Shown here: piece by piece, positions 23,802-33,717 of the stretch | Position numbering within the stretch: position 1 is the first letter of the stretch | How the letters are laid out: each line of letters starts with the position of its first letter | DNA from: Jackrogersella multiformis | Taxonomy: Eukaryota > Ascomycota > Sordariomycetes > Xylariales > Hypoxylaceae | Length of the DNA: 64,000 nucleotides | Direction of reading: 5' to 3' | Assembly: GCA_902806575.1 (NCBI GenBank) | Contig: CADCXD010000005.1 | Coordinates: 2,480,001 to 2,544,000 of the forward strand | The notes under the pieces: generated by a model | What the model was told of the DNA's origin: nothing | Databases searched by the model: none | What the model saw: the letters and a program-made list of their open reading frames with translations, nothing else | Program-made: the position numbers and the translations under genes

Positions 23802-24953
23802 GTCTTTGAGCCATGAGTGGCTGAACCTTGCTCTCCACGCCCGCAGCCCTAGGCCGGCTGGAATTCTAGAGGCTGAAAGCCTCCAGGGGTTTTTAGCTTT
23901 TGTCATTTTTGGACATTTGTACGACGAAAAAATAATTCTCCTATTACCCTTGCCCATTGTGAGCCGAGTATACGGTATCGTAAACGGAAAGTTTCTCGTC
24001 TTCCCCCTCCTGACGATCTCATCCAATTTTTTTAGGAAATATTCTCTAGCATTAGCTTGAATGGGTCGTATTTAGGTACCCCTCGATTTCTCAACTCTAC
24101 CTAAGGTATCTAGGTACCTTACTCTTCGAATTTTTATCGTTAAAGAAAATTTGCGCGACCATTCTAAAAAATGCGGGAAGGATTCCCGAGCATCAAGTAA
24201 AGTTCTTCATTGTGGCAACTTGACAGCTTGATTGGTGGCATGTGGTGACCTGATTGGCTACCGGAGACGTCCTAATTGGGCAAGTGAATTTAGCCATTCT
24301 GTGATTTCATTGGCTCGTAGTGTAGAAGCTAACTGAGCCTAAAAAACCCCCTGAGCTACCTATGTAAACTCTGAAACTTGAACGCCCGAGGTTTATGCTG
24401 TCAAGAATTCCTCTCTCTCCACTCCTCTTCTGTTAATTGTAATCGTCCTTCGATCTAACTGCTGTCTAATTGTACCTAATTATACCAAATTAATTAATTT
24501 TCCTGGAACAGGCCGTAAGCATGCGAGTGCATGTACGTCTTCCTTCACAGGCTCATGACTGAGTTACGAGGGGAGCAATCAGAGTTGATTTGTGTGGTTT
24601 GAGGAGTCAAAGCCCTTCTCCATACGCTCCATACAATTGGGGGTGAAGTTTGAACAATAGCCATAGGTGGTCTGGTGGTCTGAACAAGAGAAAGGAAATA
24701 GGTACCTATTAACAAAGAAGTGATATACTGTGCAAACAATTCCTTAGTATGCCAATCTACTAGTACACCACATATTCTGTTCACTTCAACCATTTAGACC
24801 ACTTAGACCGATGTTTGGTCGCATGTCGAGCCAAGACGAAACAAACCAAAAGCGAGTCTACTAAAGTAGTTCAGCCTATCGTTACGTAGTATAGCAGAAC
24901 GGGTTTTCCCATTTGCATTCCTTGTTCAGCCTGTCGTCTAACCTTGGAGACCT

Positions 24954-25065
24954 CCCCACTCCTTACCCCTGCCCGCATTCGTCAACATCATGCTTCGAAA
25001 CCCACGAGAGCGATCAAGATGGCTGAGCTCTACTGGCTACGTTCCATCCGAATAGACGTGTGGGG
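24954..25065. promoter_or_regulatory. Two candidate CreA sites upstream of the LPMO gene
   Basis: CCCCAC at 24954-24959 (GTGGGG on the minus strand) and GTGGGG at 25060-25065 match the SYGGGG consensus of the carbon-catabolite repressor CreA. They lie about 850-960 bp before the LPMO start. Carbon repression of a chitin-active enzyme is plausible but inferred from motifs alone. Confidence 0.3.
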
Positions 25066-25762
25066 TCTGCGATCAACTATGGTCTCTGCCCTCTGAGTGG
25101 ATCTCGTACTGCGTAGTAAGTAATAAGTTCCTTAATGGGCGTGTGTAAGTGTTCTATTCCATTCCTCCCACACCCAATCATTCTCGCTTCTTATCCTGTT
25201 CCTGCAGCTCACGCCAGGCTAGTCACATTCCTTTTTCGCCATCATCGTGCATCTTCAGTTGCCGCCTTCCATTCTTTTTGCCATCCTTCAAGGCTATAAG
25301 ACACTCTCTTCAAGTCCTCTAAAGTCGATCGTTTCGTTTCTTCTTTCATCAAGCCAGAGGCATCATCAGTCTTCACGACATCTTTTTAGAAGTCTTTCTT
25401 TCCTTTACCATTTACAGGCCAGGCCTCAAATTTTTCAACTTGTTTCTTCATTTTCAACCGCCAGGAGCATCAACTTTCCTTCGAGACTAGCCTCGCGAAG
25501 AAACATCTCGATCGATCTCACTCTTTCATTATTGCTGATACTCGCTCTGTTCTCCCTTATCAGAACAAGGCTTTATCCAGGTTGGTAACCCATTGTCTTT
25601 CGATTCCTAATCGTAAAGGCTGCCGAATAGCCTTATTCGACGTGTGATTGGGCCTCGTCCAAGAAGCCTCTTTCGAACAAAAGGGAGCCTCTTCGAGATT
25701 TATCTACTCGATTCACGTCTTTAAGTCTTTGTGCAGCCTCGAGCAAAGGAACAAAAGTATTG

Positions 25763-25769
25763 TATAAAT
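25763..25769 (+). promoter_or_regulatory. Possible TATA box of the LPMO gene
   Basis: TATAAAT lies about 150 bp upstream of the LPMO start codon, downstream of a long pyrimidine-rich tract. The position suits a core promoter with a 5' leader of about 100 nt. Confidence 0.35.
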
Positions 25770-25915
25770 GACTTAGACTGACTCGAATTGATACCAGATA
25801 AGACATACAGACTCTTCAGTCTTGATACCCATCGATCTTTTACTTCATTACTGCATAAACTTTCTTTAGAGATATTATTGGCTGGACCTAGATACGTCTC
25901 ATCACTTTACGCAAA

Positions 25916-27212
25916 ATGCTGTTCTCAAAGGTTTTCTGCCTGACCGGGCTCGCCGCCCTGGTTTTTGGCCACATGGAGATGACGAGCCCGTCTCCTTTCG
26001 ACCCTTCATCTCTCAACAACAGCCCCCTCGACGCAAGCGGTAGCGATTTCCCTTGCAAGTTCGGCAATGGATATTCTGCCACTGGTGGTACTACCAACAC
26101 CTACGCTCTCGGATCTGAACAGAAGCTCGCCTTCATCGGCCAAGCGACCCACGGAGGAGGATCCTGCCAAGTTTCGATTACTTACGACACGGTCCCTACC
26201 GCGGACAGCAAATGGAAGACGATTCACTCTATCCAGGGTGGCTGTCCCGCTAAGGGTGTCAGTGGTAACATGGGTGACAGCGCCGATGCTGAGGACCCAT
26301 TTACCTACCCCTACACTATCCCGAGCGACATCCCCGCCGGTAAAGCCACCATTGCCTGGACTTGGTTCAACAAGGTCGGCAACCGTGAGATGTATGTAAT
26401 ATCGAGCCCCTTTTTATTTTTATTCTTTATTTTTATAGCTCCCAAACTTTATTCATTTATTTTGAGGAGTATCCGCGCTAACTTGTCGTTAAAGGTACAT
26501 GAACTGTGGTCCCCTAGAGCTCACTGGCACCGGCGGTGACCAGGCCAACTTCGACAAGCTCCCGGACATGCTTGTGCTGAACATCGGTGGCAGGCCTAGC
26601 ACTCTCGAGTCGTACGATTACGTTTTCGAGAATGCCGGATCTTCTGTTGAGGACAACACCTCTGGTTCGCAAGTCGCTACTTGCGGCACCAGCGGCTGCA
26701 CCCCGGGCAACAGCGCCGGATCCGGTTCAGGTTCAGGCTCGGACTCCGGATCGGGTTCCGATTCAGGTGCCTCCAGCGCCGTCTACAGCGCTGCCCCCAG
26801 CTCTGCGGCTCCGGCCTCGTCTGCTGCTGCCACCGGTGGTGCTGGTGGTGTTTTCATCACCCAAGCCCCCTCTTCTGCCGCAGCTCCTACGAGCACTGCC
26901 GCTCCTGCGACCTCTGCAGCTGCCGACCCTACCAGCGAGGCTGCTCAGCCGACTGCCACCTCAGGCTCTGGCTCCGGATCCGGTTCAGGTTCAGGTTCAG
27001 GTTCGGGCTCGAGCTCGGGTTCCGCCTTGACGGGAGCTTGCACCACCGAGGGCATGTTCAACTGCATGGGCTCCAGCTACCAGCAGTGCGCCTCGGGCGC
27101 CTGGTCCGTGGTGATGCAGATGGCCGCCGGAACCACCTGCACGGGCGGACAGAGCACCAACCTCAGCATCGCTGCCGCGGGCAAGCGATTGTTCCGTTTC
27201 TTCCGCGCCTAA
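25916..27212 (+). CDS. Secreted AA11-type lytic polysaccharide monooxygenase with C-terminal X278-like module
   Basis: Copper enzyme of the AA11 type, which in known members cleaves chitin oxidatively. The CDS is 25916-26391 and 26495-27212, giving 397 aa. A hydrophobic signal peptide of about 18 residues ends LAALVFG, so the mature protein begins with His (HMEMTSPSPF), the first ligand of the copper brace. THGGGSCQ supplies the second His. FAWTWF-like AWTWFNKVGNREMYMNC is typical of the family, and the intron lies inside the NREMYMN motif. After residue about 260 comes a long Gly/Ser and Ala/Pro/Ser linker, with GSGS runs. A Cys-containing end module (FNCMGSSYQQCASGAW) resembles the X278 module often attached to AA11. 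Family call is firm; substrate is inferred. Confidence 0.88.
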
Positions 27213-28019
27213 ACCACACGCTCTCTGAGAGACACGACGTTGTTACGATGAATGGGGAATTGAAAAGGGGGTTGGGATAGCGATATGATTTTGGGGGGGC
27301 ATTACGGAATGCATTTTTCTCTTCGGTCTTTGCTGCTCCGTGGTCGGCCACAGGCACCTGTAACAATAGCTTTTCAGTGTACATACATTTTCTTTTCTTG
27401 TCACATAACCTAGGTCAATAAAGACCTACGACCCAATGGGTTTCACTTGCAACTATATGTCTTTCTGCGTGATGCTTGTGATATCTAGTAATGAATCCTC
27501 TAGTGCTGACTGTGGATAAGTCTGTGGGTAAGTCTATTTGAAGTCAACATAAACCAACGCTAGAGACCTCGAGATGCTTGGGTAGGAATTTGGTATAGCC
27601 CTGTTGGGCAACGCGTTTTTTTGTTTTAGGGGTAGGCTTGACGTACCTAGTAAGTGATGCAACTATAATATTTAATTCTGATTAGAATTCAATTTCAGAT
27701 ATTATTATCGACCAGTTATGGATTCGCCTTAAATGCAGTGTAGAGGCGCAGCTGCAGGCAGGGCTGAGGTGGATTCAATCCGTCGGCCTCACTACACGCC
27801 GTCGGCTACACTGCAACGGTTCATACTTGCATCCTAGGTTATAATTAGACCGAACTATCTCTCAGCTGGTCGCCTTCTCCTCGTTCCGTTTTCGGGGGTT
27901 TGTCTATAAAGTAAAAGTATCAGAACTCTCATCTGAAAGTTTAGGTGAGTTAAGCATCTACCAAGCATTTTCCAAGCATTTCACCATCATATCAGTCTCC
28001 TCAATATTCAAACTAAACA
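27213..28019. other. Intergenic, LPMO to oxidoreductase
   Basis: The 807-bp spacer holds the LPMO 3' region and the promoter of the oxidoreductase. A long imperfect hairpin lies at 27735-27814. No gene was recognised. Confidence 0.55.
27735..27814. repeat. Long imperfect hairpin of about 80 nt
   Basis: GCAGTGTAG at 27735-27743 pairs perfectly with CTACACTGC at 27806-27814. Inside, GAGG pairs with GCCTC, and a second CTACAC copy (ACTACACGCC) offers an alternative pairing. It resembles a structured RNA or a cruciform site. It is not a recognisable tRNA. Function is unknown. Confidence 0.5.
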
Positions 28020-29027
28020 ATGACTACAATTCGCAAAGTCGTAATAACCGAGTTCAGTGACGACATTGACGTCATTCAAGTCGTCACTGATGTCTGCCCT
28101 CCACCACCCCCGGGCCAAGTCCAGATCGCCGTCACATACTCCGGGTTCTCGGGTGCGGACGTGAACATGCGCAAGGGCATCTACCCATTTATGAAGAAAG
28201 CCCCGCTTACGCCGGGATACTGCCTCGTCGGCAAAGTCACATCCCTAGGCCAGGGTAGCAGTGCCTTTAGAACCGGCGATACTGTCGCCGTGCTCACCAA
28301 ATACGACTCGGAGGCCGAGCTCGTCAACCAGCCGGAGAAGTACTGCGTCCGGGTCCCCGACGGCGTCGATCACCAGCAAGCGACGGCCCTAGTGTGCGAC
28401 TGGAGCACAGCATATGAAATGGTGATGCACTCGGCCAAGATAACTAGAAACCAACGAGTCTTCGTCCACGGCCTGAGCGGCGCGGTGGGCTACGCTGTGA
28501 CGAAGCTGTGCCAGCTACAAGGCGCGGTGGTATACGGCACGGCGAGCGAACGCAACCACGACGAGATACGCGGCTACGGCGCTCATCCGTTTGTGTACAC
28601 GAATAAAGACTGGATCAAGGCCATGAAAGATCTCGGCGGCGCCCACGCCGTCTTCGACCCCCTAGGGTTTGAAAGCTTCGACGAGAGCTGGTCCATTCTT
28701 ACCGCGGACGGCATCGTCGTTGGTTTCGGTACCAACAAAAACTCACTAGGCGACGGACAACCCAAAAACGGGATGTATTCGATCGTGAAGTTGATGGTAC
28801 GCGGCCTCGGGCCCCTGTGCGATAAACGGACTACTTTCTTCGGGCTGTCGCGCGACTCGTCGACATACGTAGGAACCTTGGAGGCGCTTCTAGATATGTT
28901 AAAGACGGGACTAATTGCCGTGCCGATCAAGAAGGTGTGGGACTTGGATGATATCAAGGTGGCGCATCGGGAATGGGGCAGTTCGAAGGGAGTCGGATCA
29001 TTGTTGATCAAAGTAGCTAAGGACTAG
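28020..29027 (+). CDS. Zinc-free medium-chain dehydrogenase/reductase, quinone-oxidoreductase-like
   Basis: NAD(P)H-dependent oxidoreductase of the medium-chain dehydrogenase/reductase superfamily, with no introns and 335 aa, normal for the family. The N-terminal GroES-like half shows PGQVQIAVTYSGFSGADVNMRKG and LTPGYCLVGKV. The Rossmann half has the nucleotide-binding VHGLSGAVGYA. The Cys cluster that holds the structural zinc in alcohol dehydrogenases is absent, which places it with quinone oxidoreductase or zeta-crystallin types. Start context AACAATGAC is good. Substrate cannot be told, and the neighbours do not form a pathway with it. Confidence 0.85.
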   Translation: MTTIRKVVITEFSDDIDVIQVVTDVCPPPPPGQVQIAVTYSGFSGADVNMRKGIYPFMKKAPLTPGYCLVGKVTSLGQGSSAFRTGDTVAVLTKYDSEAELVNQPEKYCVRVPDGVDHQQATALVCDWSTAYEMVMHSAKITRNQRVFVHGLSGAVGYAVTKLCQLQGAVVYGTASERNHDEIRGYGAHPFVYTNKDWIKAMKDLGGAHAVFDPLGFESFDESWSILTADGIVVGFGTNKNSLGDGQPKNGMYSIVKLMVRGLGPLCDKRTTFFGLSRDSSTYVGTLEALLDMLKTGLIAVPIKKVWDLDDIKVAHREWGSSKGVGSLLIKVAKD

Positions 29028-29676
29028 CTCTAGAGAAGGGTTTCCTTGTTGTTCATTATTCCCCATATACCTGCTAGGTGTCTCATTACATGAAAGACAC
29101 TATATACCCCCTTTGTCTATATATAAAATGTCAATATACACTTCAATGCTTTCGCGAGCTCTGGAGGATGTTTCAATGCCATCCCTAGTCAAACTAGGCG
29201 TTACCAATGTTACTTATCGTCGTCACAGGCGATCGAACACCTGAATCACTATTTATGCCTGACAGTTTCAGCCCTTACCGTCTAGGGAACTCATAATATA
29301 GGGATATAAACTGTAACTGTCCCAGATTTGTAGTGATCGATGGGGTTGATCGTCTCCGGGAAGAGATGAAAACTTGGTGCATGTTGATATTGGATGATGT
29401 TAGAAAGATGAAAGAGCTCTATGGTTTCCGAAGACCCGTGATATACGTAGTACACCACACAGTGCCCCGCACCTTACAAACTGCGTAATACAAAATGTGG
29501 ACACACTGTAGAACTACCCTGGTATCGATAAGCACAGCCGATCGACATACAAGTACTAGGTACCTAGTGTAGGCTTCAGAGGGCTGATTAAACTTACACT
29601 TCTACCTAATCTTTTACACTTGAACTTCCCATCACGAAGAATCGTCTTCGCGCAAAACGTCAAACAACAGGTAGCT
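29028..29676. other. Intergenic, oxidoreductase to ESS2
   Basis: The 649-bp spacer contains an isolated ACTAGGTACCTAGT palindrome at about 29557-29570, close to the ESS2 start. No gene was recognised. Confidence 0.5.
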
Positions 29677-31020
29677 ATGGATCACAATTCGAACACATCT
29701 ACGACTCTCATTCGCAAGAGAAATGACATGGAGTTGATGCCTCCGCCTCCACCCCCGAAGCGAATAAAGAGGCCAAAGAAAATCCTCGATGAAGATAGCT
29801 ACACAGATGCCCTCTCTCAAATCATCGCCCGAGATTTCTTCCCAGGACTTCTCGAGAGCGAAACCCAACAGGAGTACTTGGATGCCGTAGATTCTAAGGA
29901 CGAAGCATGGATCTCGAGCGCAAGTCGACGTCTTCAACAAGTCATGACCCCAGGGCGCAGAAAAACAAGGAGGGGAACATCACTAGCATCATCACTCGCA
30001 CCAGGCGCGCAAACACCTAAGAGTTTCGTCGGAGATACACCAATATCTATATCATCCGAAGCTTCGACCTCGCTCTTGAGGGAGAAGGACGAGATCGACA
30101 CGAACATGAGCTTGGGCGCATTCCAATCCAAATACACGAGCGAGGACAATGAGAGTTTTTACAAACTCTTGGATAAGCAAAATTCAAAAAAGGCCGAGAA
30201 ATACGCATGGTTATGGTCAGGAAATAAGCTGCCTTCTAATATGCAGCTGAAACAAAAACAAATCGAAGCAAAGCTGATGGAGACGCGAAGTTTGACGGAT
30301 GATGGATTCGAGAAGGACCGTTTAGCCATTAAGGACCAAGAGGAGAAACCCGCTCGGCCTGACACGTGGAAGTCGTTACCGAATAACTCATTAATGTTCG
30401 TCCCCGAGAGCATAGAAGATTCGATGGAGACCAGAGTACAAAAGGCGGAAGCCGAGTCTCGAGCTGCGCCAAAAGGTGTCAACTACGAAAATACTAGGTT
30501 GCCTGGGCCGAAGGTTAGCGATGCCGAATCTGTACCGCCATCGCCATCGTTGTCCGCCATCCGAGATGCCATCGCGGGGAAGCGAGGAACAAGCGATTTT
30601 GACTCGACCACCGCAGGAAGCGAAACGCCGAGAGTGAACGGTTATGCATTCGTGGACGACGAGGAACCAGAATATGAGCAGCCGACAGCACCAAAAATTG
30701 ATCTTGGTCCTGGTGACTCAAATCCGAATCCTTTTACTATCAAGGAGCAAAGCAGGAGGGAGGCTCTTCACCATCGTATGGTCGACCGGATTTCGCAGTC
30801 GAAGAGAACGTCATCCAAGATCGGTCTGACTGGAAGAGTTGAAAATACTCCTGTCCCCAGATTCCCAAGTAGTCCTCGTGTTACGGGCGGGTTGACACCG
30901 GTAGCTCAGCGGCTTTGGAGCAAGATTGGGGGAAGCGGTGGGAATACACCCCGAACGCCATTTGGCCAGAGTACGCCGATGAGAGGAAGAAGCTCCAAGC
31001 TGAAGCAAGTCTTCAAGTGA
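29677..31020 (+). CDS. ESS2: ESS2/DGCR14-family nuclear protein, splicing-associated
   Basis: Member of the ESS-2/DGCR14 family (Bis1 in fission yeast), found with late spliceosomal complexes in animals. Single exon, 447 aa. The start chosen is the ATG at 29677 (MDHNSNTSTT); the frame extends 19 codons upstream but begins there with TTG, not ATG. After a poly-Pro run and a basic KRIKRPKK stretch comes the family core: LDEDSYTDALSQIIARDFFPGL, with YLDAVDSKDEAWI shortly after. Later YKLLDKQNSKKAEKYAWLW is also typical. The C-terminus is Ser/Pro/Arg-rich and disordered, with FKVPSSP-like TPVPRFPSSPRVTGGLTP. SAD1, another splicing factor, starts 550 bp downstream on the same strand. The family call is secure. 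Confidence 0.9.
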   Translation: MDHNSNTSTTLIRKRNDMELMPPPPPPKRIKRPKKILDEDSYTDALSQIIARDFFPGLLESETQQEYLDAVDSKDEAWISSASRRLQQVMTPGRRKTRRGTSLASSLAPGAQTPKSFVGDTPISISSEASTSLLREKDEIDTNMSLGAFQSKYTSEDNESFYKLLDKQNSKKAEKYAWLWSGNKLPSNMQLKQKQIEAKLMETRSLTDDGFEKDRLAIKDQEEKPARPDTWKSLPNNSLMFVPESIEDSMETRVQKAEAESRAAPKGVNYENTRLPGPKVSDAESVPPSPSLSAIRDAIAGKRGTSDFDSTTAGSETPRVNGYAFVDDEEPEYEQPTAPKIDLGPGDSNPNPFTIKEQSRREALHHRMVDRISQSKRTSSKIGLTGRVENTPVPRFPSSPRVTGGLTPVAQRLWSKIGGSGGNTPRTPFGQSTPMRGRSSKLKQVFK

Positions 31021-31571
31021 CACGAGAATTTATATATGAAGTTATGATAGGAATATGATACCCCCCAATAGAAAGTATGTACAGTCAGTCATATATGACT
31101 CAGCATAATATACAATATACAATATAATATACAATATGCTATTAGAACACTTGGCTGCCTCATCTACCTATGGGTACTTTCTGTGACCGGGGCCATGATT
31201 GTAGCTGACACTGTTTTATTTACCATCATGTGTTTCTATCGGATTTCTACCATGTTGAGATTCTACTATTCATACGTTATGCGACTTTTATGAAATAAAT
31301 TACTATATTTTGATTGGTTCTAAGATTTATGGGGTGCCGGGACTCCGGAGACTTTACCAAAGAAATTTAGGTGCAGCAGGTACGTACCAGACCCAGACCC
31401 AGACCAGGGTAAATTTGAGCTTCGATAGCTTCAAACCGCGACTCGCATCTTTTTACACCACACTAGTCTTGTACCTTATTAAACATTAGTCCTCGTCCTC
31501 GCACCTCGATAATCTCGACATTTTTTCGCTTACACTATAAGAATCTAGAAGGTCATCCGAATTTATGCGAT
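31021..31571. other. Intergenic, ESS2 to SAD1
   Basis: The 551-bp spacer has an AT-rich stretch with repeated ATACAAT units at 31110-31135, probably the 3' end region of ESS2. It also has a short ACCCAG repeat at 31388-31405 in the SAD1 promoter. No gene was recognised. Confidence 0.5.
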
Positions 31572-31621
31572 ATGCCAAAAAGACAGGCCTCCGAAGCTTT
31601 AGAAGATCTTCAGGGTATTGA
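31565..31621 (+). promoter_or_regulatory. Out-of-frame upstream ORF overlapping the SAD1 start
   Basis: An ATG at 31565 lies 7 nt before the SAD1 ATG in another frame and runs 18 codons to TGA at 31619-31621, past the SAD1 start. Its context is weak (T at -3), while the SAD1 ATG has G at -3, so leaky scanning is expected. It matters only if the transcript starts upstream of 31565. Confidence 0.5.
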
Positions 31622-33185
31622 CACCCCCGTATCAAAACGGTCGCGGCTCGATGATAGCCCTCAACGGAATGGCGATGGCGTATCTAATTTAGATGAGAGA
31701 CTCCGCGATACCAGCATTAGCAACGACGATATTGGCGATGACGAGTTCGATGATGAGCCCTCAAAAGCGCCAATACGACAGTCTGCTCCTACAGCAGGGT
31801 ATGATGACCTCTACCTAGATACCATCGATCGCAACGTGCTCGACTTCGACTTCGAAAAATTATGCTCCATAAGCTTGTCCAACATAAATGTCTATGCTTG
31901 TCTGGTATGTGGTAAATACTTCCAAGGTCGAGGACCCAAATCGCATGCATACTTTCACTCTCTCGAAGTCGGACACCATGTGTTTATCAATATGGAGACA
32001 CAAAAAGTGTACGTCTTGCCGGAAGGCTACGAGGTGAAGAGCAAATCCTTGGACGACATAAAATATGTTTCCGATCCGAGATACACCAAGCAGGAAGTGA
32101 TGGAGTTAGATCGCAAGGCCCGAACTGCATGGACACTTGATGGGAAGAAATATACTCCTGGGTTGGTGGGAATGAATAACATCAAGGAGAACGACTACCT
32201 GAACGTCGTAGTTCAGGCTCTATCCCACGTTTCGCCGCTTCGAAACTTCTTCCTCCTAGAAGACCTCTCGTCACGCGCCGAGCTTGTCAAGCGCTGCGCT
32301 ATCTTATTTCGGAAGATCTGGAACCCTCGAGCTTTCAAGAATCACGTATCGCCTCACGAATTGCTACAGGAAATCTCGTTAAAATCTAACAAGAGATTTA
32401 CCCTGACAACGCAGTCCGACCCTGTCGAGTTTCTGTCGTGGTTTCTCAACAATTTACATCTGGGGCTGGGTGGAAGCAAGACAAAGCCAGGAAGCAGTAT
32501 CATACAAAGAATATTCCAGGGGAAGCTGAAGGTGGAGTCGCAAGCCATCACAGCCAAGGCAGATGCTAATGATCGCTTGCGATTCGAGGAGGCAGCTGAA
32601 GTCAAAGCGGATGTCAATCGTTTCTTACTCTTGACGCTCGACCTACCACCGGCACCCCTGTTCCAGGATGAGCTAGAGAGAAACATCATTCCTCAAGTGC
32701 CCCTGACTACCATATTATCCAAGTATGATGGGGTGAAGGCACAGGAACACCTGGCGCAGAGGAAACGATACCGACTGATGCACCCATTACCGCCTTTCCT
32801 CACTTTCCATATCAAGCGCTTCTCTACAAACAAATTTGTATCGGAGCGCAATCCTACGATTGTCACCTTCGACGCGCGCGTCGGTCTCGACATATCACCT
32901 TACGTAGAGCCGAGCCCGGCGGAACATCCACCAGGGGAGGCGATCTGGTATGACCTAGTCGCCAACGTCACGCACGAGGCTATCAGAGCAAAGGAAGATG
33001 TGGCTGACTCGGGAGAGGAACGGAAGACGTGGAAAGTTCAGCTTAAGGATAAGGGAAGAGACGAGTGGGTGATATGCCAGGATCTGTTCGTAGAGCAGAC
33101 ACAGAAGGAACTGTTGTATCTTGGCGAATCGTATCTGCAAATTTGGGAAAGGAGGCGAGATCCAAAAGGCAAGCGGAAAACGTGA
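31572..33185 (+). CDS. SAD1: SAD1/USP39-type tri-snRNP assembly factor, inactive ubiquitin protease fold
   Basis: Spliceosome assembly factor of the U4/U6.U5 tri-snRNP. It has the fold of a ubiquitin-specific protease but lacks activity. Single exon, 537 aa. The N-terminus is acidic and disordered. A UBP-type zinc finger follows: VYACLVCGKYFQGRG, then HAYFHSLEVGHHVFIN, at about residues 105-145. The USP domain begins at about residue 198 with GMNNIKENDYLNVVVQ. Active USPs have Cys where this has Asp, the known hallmark of USP39/Sad1. PFLTFHIKRFS and the late DLVANVTHE belong to the same domain. The end is a basic RRDPKGKRKT. It follows ESS2 on the same strand. Identification is very secure. 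Confidence 0.95.
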   Translation: MPKRQASEALEDLQGIDTPVSKRSRLDDSPQRNGDGVSNLDERLRDTSISNDDIGDDEFDDEPSKAPIRQSAPTAGYDDLYLDTIDRNVLDFDFEKLCSISLSNINVYACLVCGKYFQGRGPKSHAYFHSLEVGHHVFINMETQKVYVLPEGYEVKSKSLDDIKYVSDPRYTKQEVMELDRKARTAWTLDGKKYTPGLVGMNNIKENDYLNVVVQALSHVSPLRNFFLLEDLSSRAELVKRCAILFRKIWNPRAFKNHVSPHELLQEISLKSNKRFTLTTQSDPVEFLSWFLNNLHLGLGGSKTKPGSSIIQRIFQGKLKVESQAITAKADANDRLRFEEAAEVKADVNRFLLLTLDLPPAPLFQDELERNIIPQVPLTTILSKYDGVKAQEHLAQRKRYRLMHPLPPFLTFHIKRFSTNKFVSERNPTIVTFDARVGLDISPYVEPSPAEHPPGEAIWYDLVANVTHEAIRAKEDVADSGEERKTWKVQLKDKGRDEWVICQDLFVEQTQKELLYLGESYLQIWERRRDPKGKRKT

Positions 33186-33717
33186 TGAAGAAATGGTCAC
33201 ATTTCTGATAGTCTGGTCTGAGTTGGATTGTCTACCTAGTCTTACCGTGAATATATCCCTACCTTGTTCCGTCAACTCGAGCCATTGATGCTGTCCATCT
33301 TCACCCTAGGTAAGCATTCTAAATTGGATTGCACCAAGTGAAAGATCTTATCTCCTCGTGTAACTTAATTTTATGAAAGAGATATTCATGCTTTTTATAG
33401 CGGTGGCATTTATACTAGTGTATGCTATCCGGATCGGGCCCACTTTTGACGTATGCATTGCTCGGTGTTTCACACAATCTTTCTCGGATAGGGACTAGGG
33501 ACTAGGGACTAGGGACTAGGATGTACATACCTAGTAATCCTGGATGGATGCTATCTTGCTACTTGCATGTTGCATGAGACGGTGAGGCACTCGATAACCG
33601 TGCGCCGTGCTCCGACACTCAGAATTGCCAACTATCTATCTACCTACCTAGGTACACAACATCTATTCATCATCTGTCATATAATTGTCCTATTGAATAA
33701 GCTTCGAGTTATACACC
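33186..33717. other. Intergenic, SAD1 to methyltransferase
   Basis: The 532-bp spacer carries a heptanucleotide repeat at 33491-33520 and a CTACCTACCTAGGTAC motif at about 33638-33655, just upstream of the next start codon. No gene was recognised. Confidence 0.55.
33491..33520. repeat. Heptanucleotide repeat (GGGACTA), four copies
   Basis: Four perfect copies of GGGACTA plus two bases of a fifth. The unit length is 7 bp, as in several other tandem repeats of this window. Confidence 0.9.

Larger units (their letters stand above)
21289..25915. other. 4.6-kb gene-poor region upstream of the LPMO gene
   Basis: No gene is supported here. The region holds a perfect 9-bp inverted repeat at 22793-22811 and a heptanucleotide array at 23451-23557. 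It also holds a group of AGGGG/CCCCT motifs at 23725-23890 and a TACCTAGG cluster at about 24075-24120. From about 25190 it becomes pyrimidine-rich on the plus strand, as expected for a promoter and 5' leader of the LPMO gene. An open frame at 25247-25588 falls in this pyrimidine-rich DNA and is probably not coding. Confidence 0.55.

Noticed and set aside
23677..24060. 127-codon plus-strand frame
   Set aside because: No domain, no good leader, and an antisense frame of similar quality; coding status cannot be supported.
25247..25588. 113-codon frame upstream of the LPMO gene
   Set aside because: Lies in a pyrimidine-rich promoter or leader tract, giving Ser/Leu/Phe-rich low-complexity sequence.
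26587..27280. Overlapping frames of 147 and 199 codons in the LPMO linker
   Set aside because: They arise from the Gly/Ser/Pro codon repeats read in other frames; the signal peptide, active-site motifs and Cys module all lie in the annotated frame.
29620..29676. Upstream extension of ESS2
   Set aside because: The extension opens at TTG, not ATG, and the conserved family core begins well after the ATG at 29677.
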